This document shows, one piece after another, positions 37,491 through 48,500 of a stretch of 64,000 bases of DNA (within the stretch, counting starts at the first letter, position 1; each line of letters begins with the position of its first letter). The DNA is from Liolophura sinensis. Taxonomy: Eukaryota > Mollusca > Polyplacophora > Chitonida > Chitonidae. The stretch lies in NCBI RefSeq assembly GCF_032854445.1, contig NC_088300.1, forward strand, positions 9,300,001-9,364,000. The letters are read 5' to 3'. The notes beneath the pieces were generated by a model, which saw nothing but the letters and a program-made list of their open reading frames with translations, was not told the origin of the DNA and did not search any database. The position numbers and the translations under genes were made by a program.

Positions 37491-37672
37491 TGTTGGCTTC
37501 CTCTCCGGCCATACATGGGAATGTCTGCCAACAACCTGCGGATGGTCGTGGCTTTCCCCAGGGCTCTGCCGAGTTTCCTCCCACCATAATGCTGGCCGCC
37601 GTTATATAAGACAAATATTCTTGAGTACGGTGTAAAACACCAATGAAATAAATAAGAATAAATAAACAAATC
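37491..37672 (+). mobile_element. SINE, first family, 5' truncated
   Basis: Starts in the body (GGCTTCCTCTCCGGCC) without the tRNA head and runs to ACGGTGTAAAACACCAATG and an AAATAAATAAG tail. Confidence 0.7.
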
Positions 37673-38956
37673 ATTGCCGTTGAAATGTCTAAGCAAAAGT
37701 TTTACCATCAAGCAACGCCATGCATTCAAAGTTTCTTAAACGTCGCCAAACATACCAGCCATTAATAGCAATTTATAACCACGCCGTTCAATTCTTTCCG
37801 TTTTTTAAATTCTTAATAAAATTAAATTTCTCTAATTCTGCATAGGCCATGTTGCAACAGGGGGTGTGTACGTTCCTACTTTTTAAGTATATACACGAGC
37901 AGTTAGAATAAAACTTTAAGTGGTGGTTTTGGCCCGTAATGCCTGTGACCATTTGCCAACTGTAATCCTGTCGTCAGTGCTCTGGTTTTACTCTCTATGG
38001 TGTTGTCATTTTTATTCTATGTTATTCCCATTAACCCGGGCCTGGTGTTTGTATAAACATGGCGCAGTTTTAATGCCACCACTGTTTATAGCACTGAGTT
38101 TATTTAAGATGCAATAAAAGCGTAACTGAGATATTTTTTTTATATCTTTCCTTGCTTCTTACTTGGATCTTTCAATATTTAAAGATAAACAGAGTCGTGG
38201 ATTACGTGCTGAAATTGACGCACTGAATTACATACGCATGCCTTTCCTCCACTGTTCCACTGACTAGTTTCAGCCAGCAATCTTGAGTTTCCATGGTCAA
38301 AAACTGCTGACATGGTTGTATTGCCTGGTGTGTGTAGATTTTCTGTAAACAGACGTACCTTGTGAGCAGGGTTTAATGGAAAGAAAATGTACATCATTGT
38401 TATCTACGAAATATTTCGTTGTAAATCATAACTGCGCGTCAAAGGAGTGGATCAACTTTTCTTTATAATGTCTGAGTTTTATCAAAACAAGTTGGTCATC
38501 CACATATCTGCAATAAAACTTAGTGATTTATTTGATTTGTGATTTATGCTGAACTCAAAAATATAAAACTTAATGGTATACCACCTTGTATAAGGCAGTT
38601 TGCTATTTGACCTGGTTTAGCTGTGAAAGTAGCAGGCTTGAATTGTTTTTAAAGCAGAGGGAAAAACATACTTAGACATGGCATAAAAGCCAGCAAAGAG
38701 TTATTCTTGTTGAGGTGCTTAGCTGCAAGTGCTTTTTATATACATGCAGGCTGTATATAATCCCTTGTGTTGTTTGTGTTTTCTTGACAATGAAACTAAT
38801 GTCGAAATACTGAAATATCAGTATGACGACTTCCTCCTTTCTCGGAGTAGCCTTAGTATTCCTTTCAACATGGTTGGTAACTGTTGTTTACCTCTACTTC
38901 CAGGTAACTACCTTCAGCGAAAAATATTATTTATAATAAAATATTTACACCACAGA

Positions 38957-39120
38957 GTGTAAAACCAGAGCAGCAGCGAGAGTGTGATAGCTGGAAAATG
39001 ATCACACGTAACCGATGAAATACGGTCTCTGGTCAATTTACCTCAATCAGGGCTTTTTTCTAATTGTTCATGTAAATGCTTAAACAGTAGTAAAACACAT
39101 TCCCCCTTACACCACGGCTT
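38957..39120 (+). repeat. Dispersed repeat, copy 1
   Basis: GTAAAACCAGAGCAG, CACACGTAACC, GATGAAATACGGTCTCTGG and TTACCTCA align in order with 48727-48890. Family unknown. Confidence 0.5.
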
Positions 39121-40133
39121 AATCAGACTGAGGATAAAGAGAGGAATGTAACAATGTTAAGCCTACTTGCAAATACATCAGGCGTCAGGGTCCTAGAATT
39201 ACTCCAAACACCGTGTTGTCATCAAATTTAAAATCCATTTACTTTAAAACAGCGTAAATGAACCAGGCCACGGGAATGCTTAGTCCATCAACAGAATCCT
39301 AGTTTATGATAGATATTTTTAAGAGATTTTAATGCTAATTTATTTGTCAGTGAAACTAGCCTGTGTGAATTTGATTTTGCATGAAATGAACCCTTCGCTG
39401 GCATCTACAGTAAAAGCGAGCAAGAGTCATAATGAACATATGACCGCCCTGAAACTAATAACGGTCATAGTATGCTTACAGTAACCATAATTTAAACGAA
39501 ATAATATGACAATGGCCGTTACCGTAGTCGATCTTAAGCCTTTGCTCTTAACAGAAGACATGTGGTTAAGTTTGACTGTGACGATATCTTTCTCTGAAAC
39601 AATATGCAGACACTAATTTACAGCACAATTTGGCCATAAGCCACCATAAACTATAAACACGCAAGATACGGTATTAGTAAGAAATAGTAAACTACAGAGA
39701 AGCTGATGTTATTATTATATGCATGCAGGTATGCAGGTATACATAGCGGCCTTCTTTACTATACACTTGGCGTCGTCACCGTGTATATTGAAATAAGAGC
39801 CCGCAGCAGTTTCACAAAAAGTATTGTTGACGAAAGTAGGCTAAAACTTGGCACGTAACCAAGACCTGACATTAGGTGAATAGAAGATGATCTACACCTC
39901 TAGAAACATTTTCTTTTATAATTTCTCAAGTAAAATCCAGGTGATCTCAAGATGTTCTCATTACGTCATCAAAAACCGTGAAGCATACACTTGTGGAGCG
40001 TGACTGTGTGTTTAATGTTAGACTATCGTCCATAAAACAGTAAGCAATGCGCCATAGGTTGGTATCTCTACTTCATAGTTATCGACAAATGTGCCTTACC
40101 TGGCCGCTCACTTCCACTTGCTCTGTTTTACAG

Positions 40134-40217
40134 TCTGGTCCTGACTTTGGTGTCCAGGAATTGCACATGTGTACGAAATCATGTGGTAAATACCGACAAC
40201 CGTGCACCTGTGCTTGA
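40134..40217 (+). CDS. Possible terminal exon encoding a short Cys-rich peptide
   Basis: A good acceptor (ctctgttttacag) precedes 40134. In phase 0 the frame reads 27 codons to TGA at 40215-40217. The C-terminal part CTKSCGKYRQPCTCA has four Cys in a C-x3-C-x6-C-x-C pattern. Phase 0 would match the mini exon at 35704-35724, but the two are 4.4 kb apart and nothing else links them. No family recognised. Confidence 0.2.
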   Translation, partial: SGPDFGVQELHMCTKSCGKYRQPCTCA

Positions 40218-41214
40218 ACACAAGTGGTATACAACAACACTTAGCATGTCAAGGCCTAGCTATAATTTCGACAGAAGGCCGGTTTCAGCTTCATGAAAGA
40301 GTGCACCCATCCGTATGTGTTACAGTATCACATAGTAAGTTCTCATTTATACAGCATTTCATAACATCGCATGCTAATCTCTCTCTTTTTTTCACCAAAA
40401 AGCTATTAATGAAACTCCTTACGTAAGTCTTACTGTTACAACCGTAAATACGCATAGTGTCTGTCGAGGACTAAAGTACAAGGTAATGTGTTGTATACTT
40501 AATACCATATTAACCCTTGCCCAACAAAACCAATGTTGGTGCCTAGATTTTTATCAACCAATTGTATAAATAGTTTTCAAAAGAATGGAAAAATACTTCC
40601 AAAGTTTTTAAAAAGCTGATATATAAGGCTTAAACAGTTTCAAACCCAGATACAAAATATGCAGATTATATGCGTATCGATTTAGTTTAAATGTGGTTGC
40701 AAAGGTGGTTGCAAGTTTCACCTGTAAGACGGCAGAAAAAGTAACTCTCCTCGACATACGTAACTTTTGTCAGGTAAGCTGGATTACAATTACCGGTTGG
40801 ATCGGCTATAAATCTTCCATTCCTTAACCCAAATGTCATCATGTAAGCAACAGTTTTTTGGTAAATAAAAACTAGACGTTTGACCTTGTAATTCCATCCG
40901 GTAAATGATCATTCCATGAACTTGGTCTCACAAACTGACCCACCTACACAGTGGTGCCGAGCTCAAGTCGATGTTCATGTTGAACCACTTCCGAAGTTCA
41001 TATTGAATCATGTGAAGAACAATCCATTCGATACAAAACAGGTAATGAGGGATTAAGTGTTGTTTTGCAAATCGTCCTTGCCATCAATGACCATGTTGGC
41101 TGCTGGAAAAAGAAATGTCTGTTTCGACGTGTAGACGATAACTGACATTTGCTCAGTTACATTCACTTAACATTTTTTCCCAGGATATTATACTCTGACC
41201 GTTCCCGATGAGGC

Positions 41215-41955
41215 TCTATTTGTACGGGGGAGTTGCTTGGTCCCACGACCGAGATCCATATGGTAAATTGCTGAGTCCCACGGCCAAGAGATCCTTATGG
41301 GAAGTTACTTAGTCCATCGACTGAGATCCATATTTGAAAATACTTGGTTCAATAGACCACTGAGATCCATACTGAAAATTGCTTGGTCCAACGACTCAAA
41401 TCCATACGGGAAATTACTTGGTCCGACGACTCAAATCCATACGGGAAATTGCTTGGTTCAACGACTCAAATCCATACGGGAAATTACTTGGTCCAACGAC
41501 TCAAATCCATACGGGAAATTACTTGGTCCGAGGACTCAAATCCATATGGGAAATTACTTGGTCCGACGACTCAAATCCATGCCGGAAATTACTTTGTCCG
41601 ACGACTCAAATCCATACGGGAAATTACTTGGTCCAATGACTCAAATCCATACCGGAAATTAATTGGTCCAACGACTCAAATCCATACGGGAAATTACTTG
41701 GTCCGACGACTCAAATCCATACCGGAAATTACTTGGTCCGACGACTCAAATCCATACGGGAAATTACTTGGTCCAATGACTCAAATCCATACCGGAAATT
41801 AATTGGTCCAACGACTCAAATCCATACGGGAAATTACTTGGTCCGACGACTCAAATCCATACCGGAAATTACTTGGTCCGACGACTCAAATCCATACGGG
41901 AAATTACTTGGTCCAACGACTCAAATCCATACGGGAAATTACTAGGTCCAACGAC
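41215..41955. repeat. 35-bp minisatellite, about 21 copies
   Basis: The unit contains ggtccaacgactcaaatcca and tacgggaaattactt. The first copies are diverged, the later ones nearly identical. A period of 35 with no stop codon leaves all three forward frames open, producing repetitive frames up to 139 codons that are artefacts. Confidence 0.92.
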
Positions 41956-42243
41956 TGAGATTATTTACCTCTACTATGATCAGTACATCAAGACTATTTA
42001 AAATTGGATCTTGCAGTAATGTTAATCACTATTTTGATTACCGACAACTTATAAACTACCACTGGTACATTTTTTGCATACTAATTTCATTCATTCGAGA
42101 AGAATATTCCATACGTATATCTAACATCATTGAATGTGTATGTCGAAACAGACATTCGTATACCAACTAATCAATAAGGGGGTTTCAGGTCAATAATAGT
42201 AAGGCCAGTTCCCAAAACGACGTATAACACAAACCATCAAAAG

Positions 42244-42485
42244 CTAAGCGAGTATATAAAGTACGAAAACATTACGGAATCATGTAAAGAGAAGCAGTCA
42301 ACAGTTTTCAATGATGCTGGAAAGACGCAAGGTATGTTCCTGGCGACTGGTGAAATCAATGTTTAAATCGTGTTTCATGTTAGAGTACCAGTTATCGATA
42401 AGAAAATATGTATCTCAGCTGCGCTTTGATTGCGTCTGTTCATATAACCAAAGTGGCAATCTAATTCAACACGATGAATATACAT
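42244..42485 (+). repeat. Duplicated ~240-bp block, copy 2
   Basis: Partner of 35637-35885, in the same orientation. Its right end abuts the MITE-like element at 42488. Confidence 0.75.
42253..42331 (+). promoter_or_regulatory. TATA box plus putative mini first exon, copy 2
   Basis: TATATAAAG at 42253-42261, ATG at 42311 (58 bases on) and donor gtatgtt at 42332 give a seven-codon exon (MMLERRK, phase 0). It is the paralogue of the module at 35646. The conserved block between them includes the likely transcription-start region GCAGTCAACAG. No following exon was recognised. Confidence 0.4.
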
Positions 42486-42487
42486 CC

Positions 42488-42760
42488 CCTAGCCCGGGTT
42501 AAGCGGAATTAGACACAATGACGAAGCAGAGCGCCAAAGATTCTGGACGCTCTGTCCATATTTAGAAAAGTGTCGACTGCTTTATATACTCTCTTCGTGC
42601 TTTGATGGTTTTGATGATTGACCTGGAACATCCAGTTTGGTTGATGGCTGGTATATGAATATATATATGACTGGTTGTAAATCTGGACCGAGCGTCCGCA
42701 ATCTCTTGCACTCAGCTTCATGACTGTGTTTAATTCCGCTTAACCAGGGGCTAGAGGCTG
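42488..42760. mobile_element. Short MITE-like element with terminal inverted repeats
   Basis: The left end CCTAGCCCGGGTTAAGCGG with a following AATTAGACACA is mirrored at the right end, whose reverse complement contains CTAGCCCCTGGTTAAGCGG and AATTAAACACA. A 7-bp direct repeat TACATCC flanks it (42481-42487 and 42761-42767). It is about 273 bp, with no coding capacity. It lies just after TATA/exon copy 2 and is absent from the homologous copy 1. Confidence 0.6.
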
Positions 42761-42935
42761 TACATCCATCGTAAAGAATAAATTTACCACGTTGGATACA
42801 TAAACAAGTGTAATCGAGCGTAAATGTGACACATATTTTTGATTAATGATAGAACGTACTCACAATGTAAGCGTCTAAATTACTCCTTGTAAGTTTCAGC
42901 ATCATTAACAACGGTCCACTGTTTCTTTTACATTT

Positions 42936-43125
42936 ACTTATTTATTTGATTGGTGTTTTACGCCGTACTCAAGAATATTTCACTTATACCACGGCGGCCA
43001 GCATCATGGTGGGAGGAAACCGGGCACAGCTCTGATCAAACACACAACCATCCTCAGGTTGCAGGCAGGCCTTCCCACACACGGCCGGAGAGTCATGTGC
43101 CTGACTTAAACTCACAGTGATCCCT
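42936..43125 (-). mobile_element. SINE, first family, reverse, 5' truncated
   Basis: TTTGATTGGTGTTTTACGCC, GGCGGCCAGCATCATGGTGG and CACGGCCGGAGAG in order; the tRNA head is mostly lost. Confidence 0.7.
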
Positions 43126-43949
43126 CTTTCCATGACTTTGGCCTGATTATATACTTTCTTAATTCTTGATTGTTTACGTTGGAAATTGTCCTTATTATTT
43201 ACCGACAACGTTCAATGTGGTTATTGTTAGGTATACCAAATCTGTCGGGTCACCTAAATTTATTTATTTCTCAATTGATATGGACCGCTTGCCAGAAAAC
43301 TTGAGATTGTGAGATTCTACCTCCAAAAAGTTGGAATACAAGTGGGATAAGTGAGAAGTCGACTTGATACATAGGCCTACATGGTCTGTCGGTCAAGAAT
43401 CTTACCATTTACTATTCGTATGCATATACTCTAGCACGGCGCGCGTACTGAAGAAAGCATCTGGATGATATACATGTATAGCAGATAAACTCAAATTGGT
43501 AGTTGACGTATGATCGATGATTGTGCTAGGAACAAGAGTGCATACAAAGTTATCTCCCTTGTGCCGCGTTGAAGGAATTTCCTTCTGTTAGCGCATTTCG
43601 TCGTATTGAGTCATCTTCAGTGTTAACAATAGCTGAACGCGCCATTACGTCACCAGTAACACAATGCTCGTGCTAGGCTTATCCCAAATGCTTCATAGGC
43701 TTTATTCATCTGCACAATAGTTATCTGGAGGAAATTACAACAAAGGCCGCATTCTGTTTTATTGTTTTCTATCTTAAGAACATCGACGAGCCAATTGGTC
43801 TGTAGCTGTTCTGAATTTAGACACACGTATCCATACTCTATTACAGAAGTCGGTGCTGGAAGCAAAATTTGAGCATGCTCCATATTCGAGCGTCAATTTC
43901 TTGCACATACATGTACTTTATAGGTGCTAACGTTTCACAGATGGTGGTC

Positions 43950-44102
43950 TGCCTAGCAACCCTCCTAACTCACCACCGTAACCAAGCTATAGCAAGAGCT
44001 GGATTCGAGCCTTTGACATCACTGGTTGGAGGATGATAGGTCTGAGATGCTGGCCTTGATTACGACGTTAAACCTCTGCCAAATAAACAAATAAATAAAT
44101 AA
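43950..44102 (+). mobile_element. Possible SINE of another family (tail recognisable)
   Basis: TTACGACGTTAAACCTCTGCC followed by an (AAAT)n tail resembles the second-family end. The upstream part (GGATTCGAGCC, B-box-like) is degraded. Confidence 0.4.
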
Positions 44103-45081
44103 GATGTCTATTTTAAAGCTAGATTTTCCACCGCTGTGGAGTGATACTATTACTATTTACAATTTTTCAGTGATATGACGACGATGAATTATTAAATGTG
44201 TATACAAAGTGCTAACATCTCTCAATTATCGCGCCGAAGACATCACACAAGACACCTCAACTAGTCACATTACACTGACACCGGGGTAACCAATCCTGCT
44301 TGCACTAACCTCCCAGTCCTGATCTCATAAATTTGACATGGCAATATAATCGCACAAAAGCTTGGAAAGATCTCGACAAACTTGTGGATCTATCACATCA
44401 TACTGTGTACCGAATGTTGAATGCAACGGCATATATAAGCCCGGGACAGAAAAGTCTACAGTGTGGGTAAAATCCGCTTAAAATTACATGCACATGATAT
44501 CGAAGTACTAGTTGATGGATTTTTATGGGCGATTGCCGATTACATTGTGAAGAAATGTTCACCTACAATACAAAATGATGGACAGTCACTGAATATATAC
44601 TTATGGCCTAAATAATGAAGAGTATTTATGTGACTATGTCCACGTAAACATGAGCAAATAAAAGTTAAAGGAATGAAATAATAGATACAAACAACGCGGA
44701 TGACTACTTTATCTTTGCACACGCCAATCAGCGTCAAGGTTTGAAGTTTGAATTTTTAAGTTAGTCATAGTGTTAGTCCACATTCTTCATATCCTCCTAG
44801 AATGATTGAAACCTATATCAGTGTAAATGTCATCTAAAATGTTGACCTTTGCACTCCTGCAGTAAGTCAGACAGGCTCTATGATTGGTGTTTTTAAATAA
44901 ACAAACATTACCCTTATCAATTTAACGGTAAAGGTCAAATCGGGGGTCACTGTGTTAATTAAACAGCAGTTTCAGACCTCAGCGATCACAGGCAGATCGT
45001 TTTCAAACATGTAGTAATTTCTGGCTGTAAAGCAAATGTGTGTAAAGGAAAGGTGCACGTGAAACAAGCTTGTGCACTTAC

Positions 45082-45156
45082 ACGTGACTGATAAAACAAC
45101 CGGTGAAACACACTTGAGAGTTCATCGTCCTCGTCTTCCTCGTCGGACTTACCCAT
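45082..45156 (-). CDS. Possible first coding exon of an unknown minus-strand gene
   Basis: On the minus strand the ATG at 45156 opens a 25-codon frame (MGKSDEEDEDDELSSVFHRL, then five more residues ending in SR) stopping at a perfect GTAAGT donor at 45081. It is very acidic and starts 365 bases from the divergent ATG exon of calmodulin-like gene 2, so the two could share a promoter region. I found no convincing second exon downstream (below 45081). It may be a chance match. Confidence 0.25.
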
Positions 45157-45299
45157 GCTAATCGCCGCCCGCGATAGGACATACAGAATACCAGTCATGC
45201 GTGCATATTTCCGAACAATGTGTGCGCTAGTCAAATGAAACACGCTATAGCGGCCACTTTTCAAATTCATTCAGGTTAAGGTGCGCGAATACCGCAGGC

Positions 45300-45520
45300 C
45301 CTGGTGCCTTTCTTTATTGGCCACAGCAGTGTATTTACACCAGCAGCGACCAACCAAGCAGGTTTAAGACAGCTAGGGAAGGTGTCACCAGTCGTGTAGT
45401 TCAAAACACGACCCAGATTTGCTGAACACTCCGCCAACACGGACTACATCTCCCCCGAGTCGGCGGCGAGACGAAGGGAAGACGACCTGAGTAAAACGGC
45501 CCGATCTCACACAGTTCTCC
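45300..45520 (+). promoter_or_regulatory. Presumed 5' UTR and proximal promoter of calmodulin-like gene 2
   Basis: The ~200 bases before the ATG at 45521 are richer in G+C and CpG than the surroundings (for example ccccgagtcggcggcgagac) and run without a good acceptor into the ATG|gtaagt exon end. No TATA box is obvious. The transcription start cannot be placed exactly. Confidence 0.4.
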
Positions 45521-48500
45521 ATGGTAAGTACTCTCAGTACTATATTATCAACCACCTGAGCGAACGTTTGGTGCAGGGGGGAGGGGCGGGGAATCAGAGA
45601 TATGCCCGTGGGTCAGAGAACTGTTTAGGACTGCTATCAAAGATGAGTCCACAATGTAAAACCAGCGCGGGTTGATCGAGGAAGCTCACCCCGCCTGTCC
45701 ATACACACAGCGTACAAAGGTTATATAGCTAGGCAGTCCACAATAGATCCCTGTACAGCGACAGGTAGTTTAAGTTCAGCCGGGGATGGGCCGTATATAG
45801 TAACCTAACATGTTGTGGTATGTGACGTTAAAGCTGCCATGTAAGCCCATACTTGGACATAACTTGATAACTATACAGAATACCTGTAAGAGATATATCA
45901 GCCCTGTATACACTCTGATGGGATGGGGTAAATTTAGGTCATTGTGAGAGCTATACCTGACTGTATTCAGCTTGAGAATGTAGGCAACCCGGCTTGGGTG
46001 ACGTTAAGTTGATCTGATGAAAGCAGGTTTTCTGCCAGGTGTGTATATGGGCGTGGCACAGGTGTGGTGAATTTCACCACATCTTCAAACCTTATAGATA
46101 TTTTAATCAAGTTATCATCATCAGGCCGATGTGAGAAGGGTATTGAACTTCGTTAACCATATTCCAGAGTTTAAGGGTATGTCTGTAGACATATTAATTC
46201 ACTAATGTTTAAACAGATTTGTACCGAGGTAAAGAAGTTCCAAAGATATCGATCGACAAAGTATAAATTTTATTGTTTATACCTCTGTCGTATTGAATAA
46301 AGAATAATGTGTACCCACATAACTGGGTACTCTGGATGTACCCATTTCAGAAATTTACTCAGGACGTCTGTCATCGCGATACAGTGTATAATTCCGACAA
46401 GCTTACTTATCCAGGTGCATGCAGATATTTGATGCAGAACACGTGCATGTTGGTAATGTAGTGTTATATGGGCTGATTCTATTGTGCACTGGAGTATGAT
46501 TGCTGTACATATCGCAGTGTGAAGTGCGCGTAGTAAGTGCCCTGTGCAAAACGGCCGGTGTGTAAGGCGTGTATATCCGCATTGCGGAATCATTGCCCTC
46601 GTGCTGTATATCTAGGTACGCTCTGATGCGCGGTCTAGCGTCTAGCACAATGGAATAGTGCGATGTCAGCCGAGCGGGTCAGAATGCATGTGAAACGCCG
46701 GGTTTATGAGTAATATGAGGCGAGGCATTTCTAGGAGATTTGCGGAGAGACTGATAGTATATCGTGAAGGGGAGTGGGATATGGGCGGGGGGCTAGTATT
46801 CATATAGCACTACACACCACTGAGGTGCAGACATGCACACCTAGGCCCATGGCCTCCCTGCTGTGACGACTTAATGAATTCCCCTACATCAGGTGTGTCC
46901 AGGGCTATATATGAACCAAGGTCCTGGGCTGTATATTATGGAGAGGGTAAAGCGTACTTAAGCCGTATTTTATATGTTGAAGCCAATTTAAGAATCCATA
47001 CATCTCATATGTGCTCTAGATCACTTGTACCACCACAGCAATCATTCAGCATATACACACGCATTACGAGGTGTGGAGCTTATTTCTAAATCAGTTGCCC
47101 TGGACATTTTGGAGAGGACGTCCCTGGCTGGTCAATCACGGCCTATGTTTGTATTCGACCTGGAAATAAAGTCATGCATTACGAGTTTGGAATTTGATCT
47201 GGATGCCATGCTTAGAATATCGACTGAGTTCCCTGCGTGACGGAACACTGACCACTGCATCTGCTTTACATATTACAAACTTTGTTTGCTATTTATATAT
47301 TATTTCTTACATATTCCTTTGGAAATTGGCCGTGCTTTAAGTTGTTTTGGAAACGAGTCCTGGAAATCCCTTTTATGGTTTAGGAATGATGAACGAATAT
47401 CGGGCCTAACGGTAAGATTCAGCTCCGACAACTAGACAGTGACCAAAGGGGGCCATGTTCTGGAATCCAGCAGTAAGCTGCCGCCTTACGTCAGGAGTTT
47501 TGTTGACTCTGTGCAGTGGTTACTCCAGCCTCTGCATGGTTTCCTCTCTCCACAAACGTGACTGGCGTCATTTTACTGAAATTCAAAGTCAGACTTAAAA
47601 CACCGAGTGTGATTTTGTTCAGTGATTTTCGGGGATTTACTGAACGTTCCGGATGTTGATAATCCTTTCCTTATGTTCCTAATCCCAATGTTGATTATCC
47701 AGATGTTGATAATCGTGGTGTTGATAATCCAGATGTTGATAATCCATGTGTTCCTAATCCCTATTTTCATAATTCAGTTGTTGATAATCCAGATGTTGAT
47801 AATTCCAACTCTCGCTTCCTAAGCAATATAGATAACACGAATTCCAAATACTGACACATTTTCCTGTACAGCGAAATAAGGAATTATGATACGATCATCA
47901 GCGTATAATTACTGTTAGGATACTGGATAATCCAAATAAAGTATTTAAATGAAATGATGACGTTGAAATCCTCAAATGGTATCCAGGTAAAATGTGAAAT
48001 GCTAGGTATCTAGTTCCTGCTGTTACTGTTGCTATTTATTTAGACAATGATCAATAATGAATACAGATGCTTATACCACCAACAGCCTCTGTATGATACA
48101 GTAGTCAACTGCTGAGTGTTTGGGATCAAAGCCGACATCTTGATGTTATAGCTGACAGTTTCGGATTAAAGTTGATCCTATTGAGGTCACGACTGACAGT
48201 TTTATATTATAGCTGATGCTTGAGATCACGTGACACATTTTGATCACACCTACCACTTTTTGATCACACCTACCACTTTAGGGAGCTTACACATGTTTCA
48301 GGCGAGCTTAATTCCCGATGTGACAGAAATGAAAACCGAGACAATAATTCCTTGTCTTTTCGTTGCAGGCGAGACGACAGACAGAACAACAGATGGCAGG
48401 TAGGTTCAATGTGTACAGCCAAGTACGACAACAGGGTTCAAATCCTACACGTATTACTTTTGGCAGTTTCATTTTGTACAGTTTTTGCGCGAAAATGCTT

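Larger units (their letters stand above)
35886..41214. other. Intergenic or long intron downstream of TATA/exon copy 1
   Basis: Contains a SINE (37491), a dispersed repeat (38957) and the possible Cys-rich exon (40134). Otherwise nothing supported. Confidence 0.4.

Noticed and set aside
41297-41945. Overlapping plus-strand frames of 70-139 codons (SNDSNPYGKLLGP repeats)
   Set aside because: The 35-bp unit has no stop codon, so all three frames run open. No start context or splice sites support a gene.
41215-41955. CRISPR-like regular repeat array
   Set aside because: The units are contiguous with no unique spacers, and the DNA is eukaryotic. It is a minisatellite.
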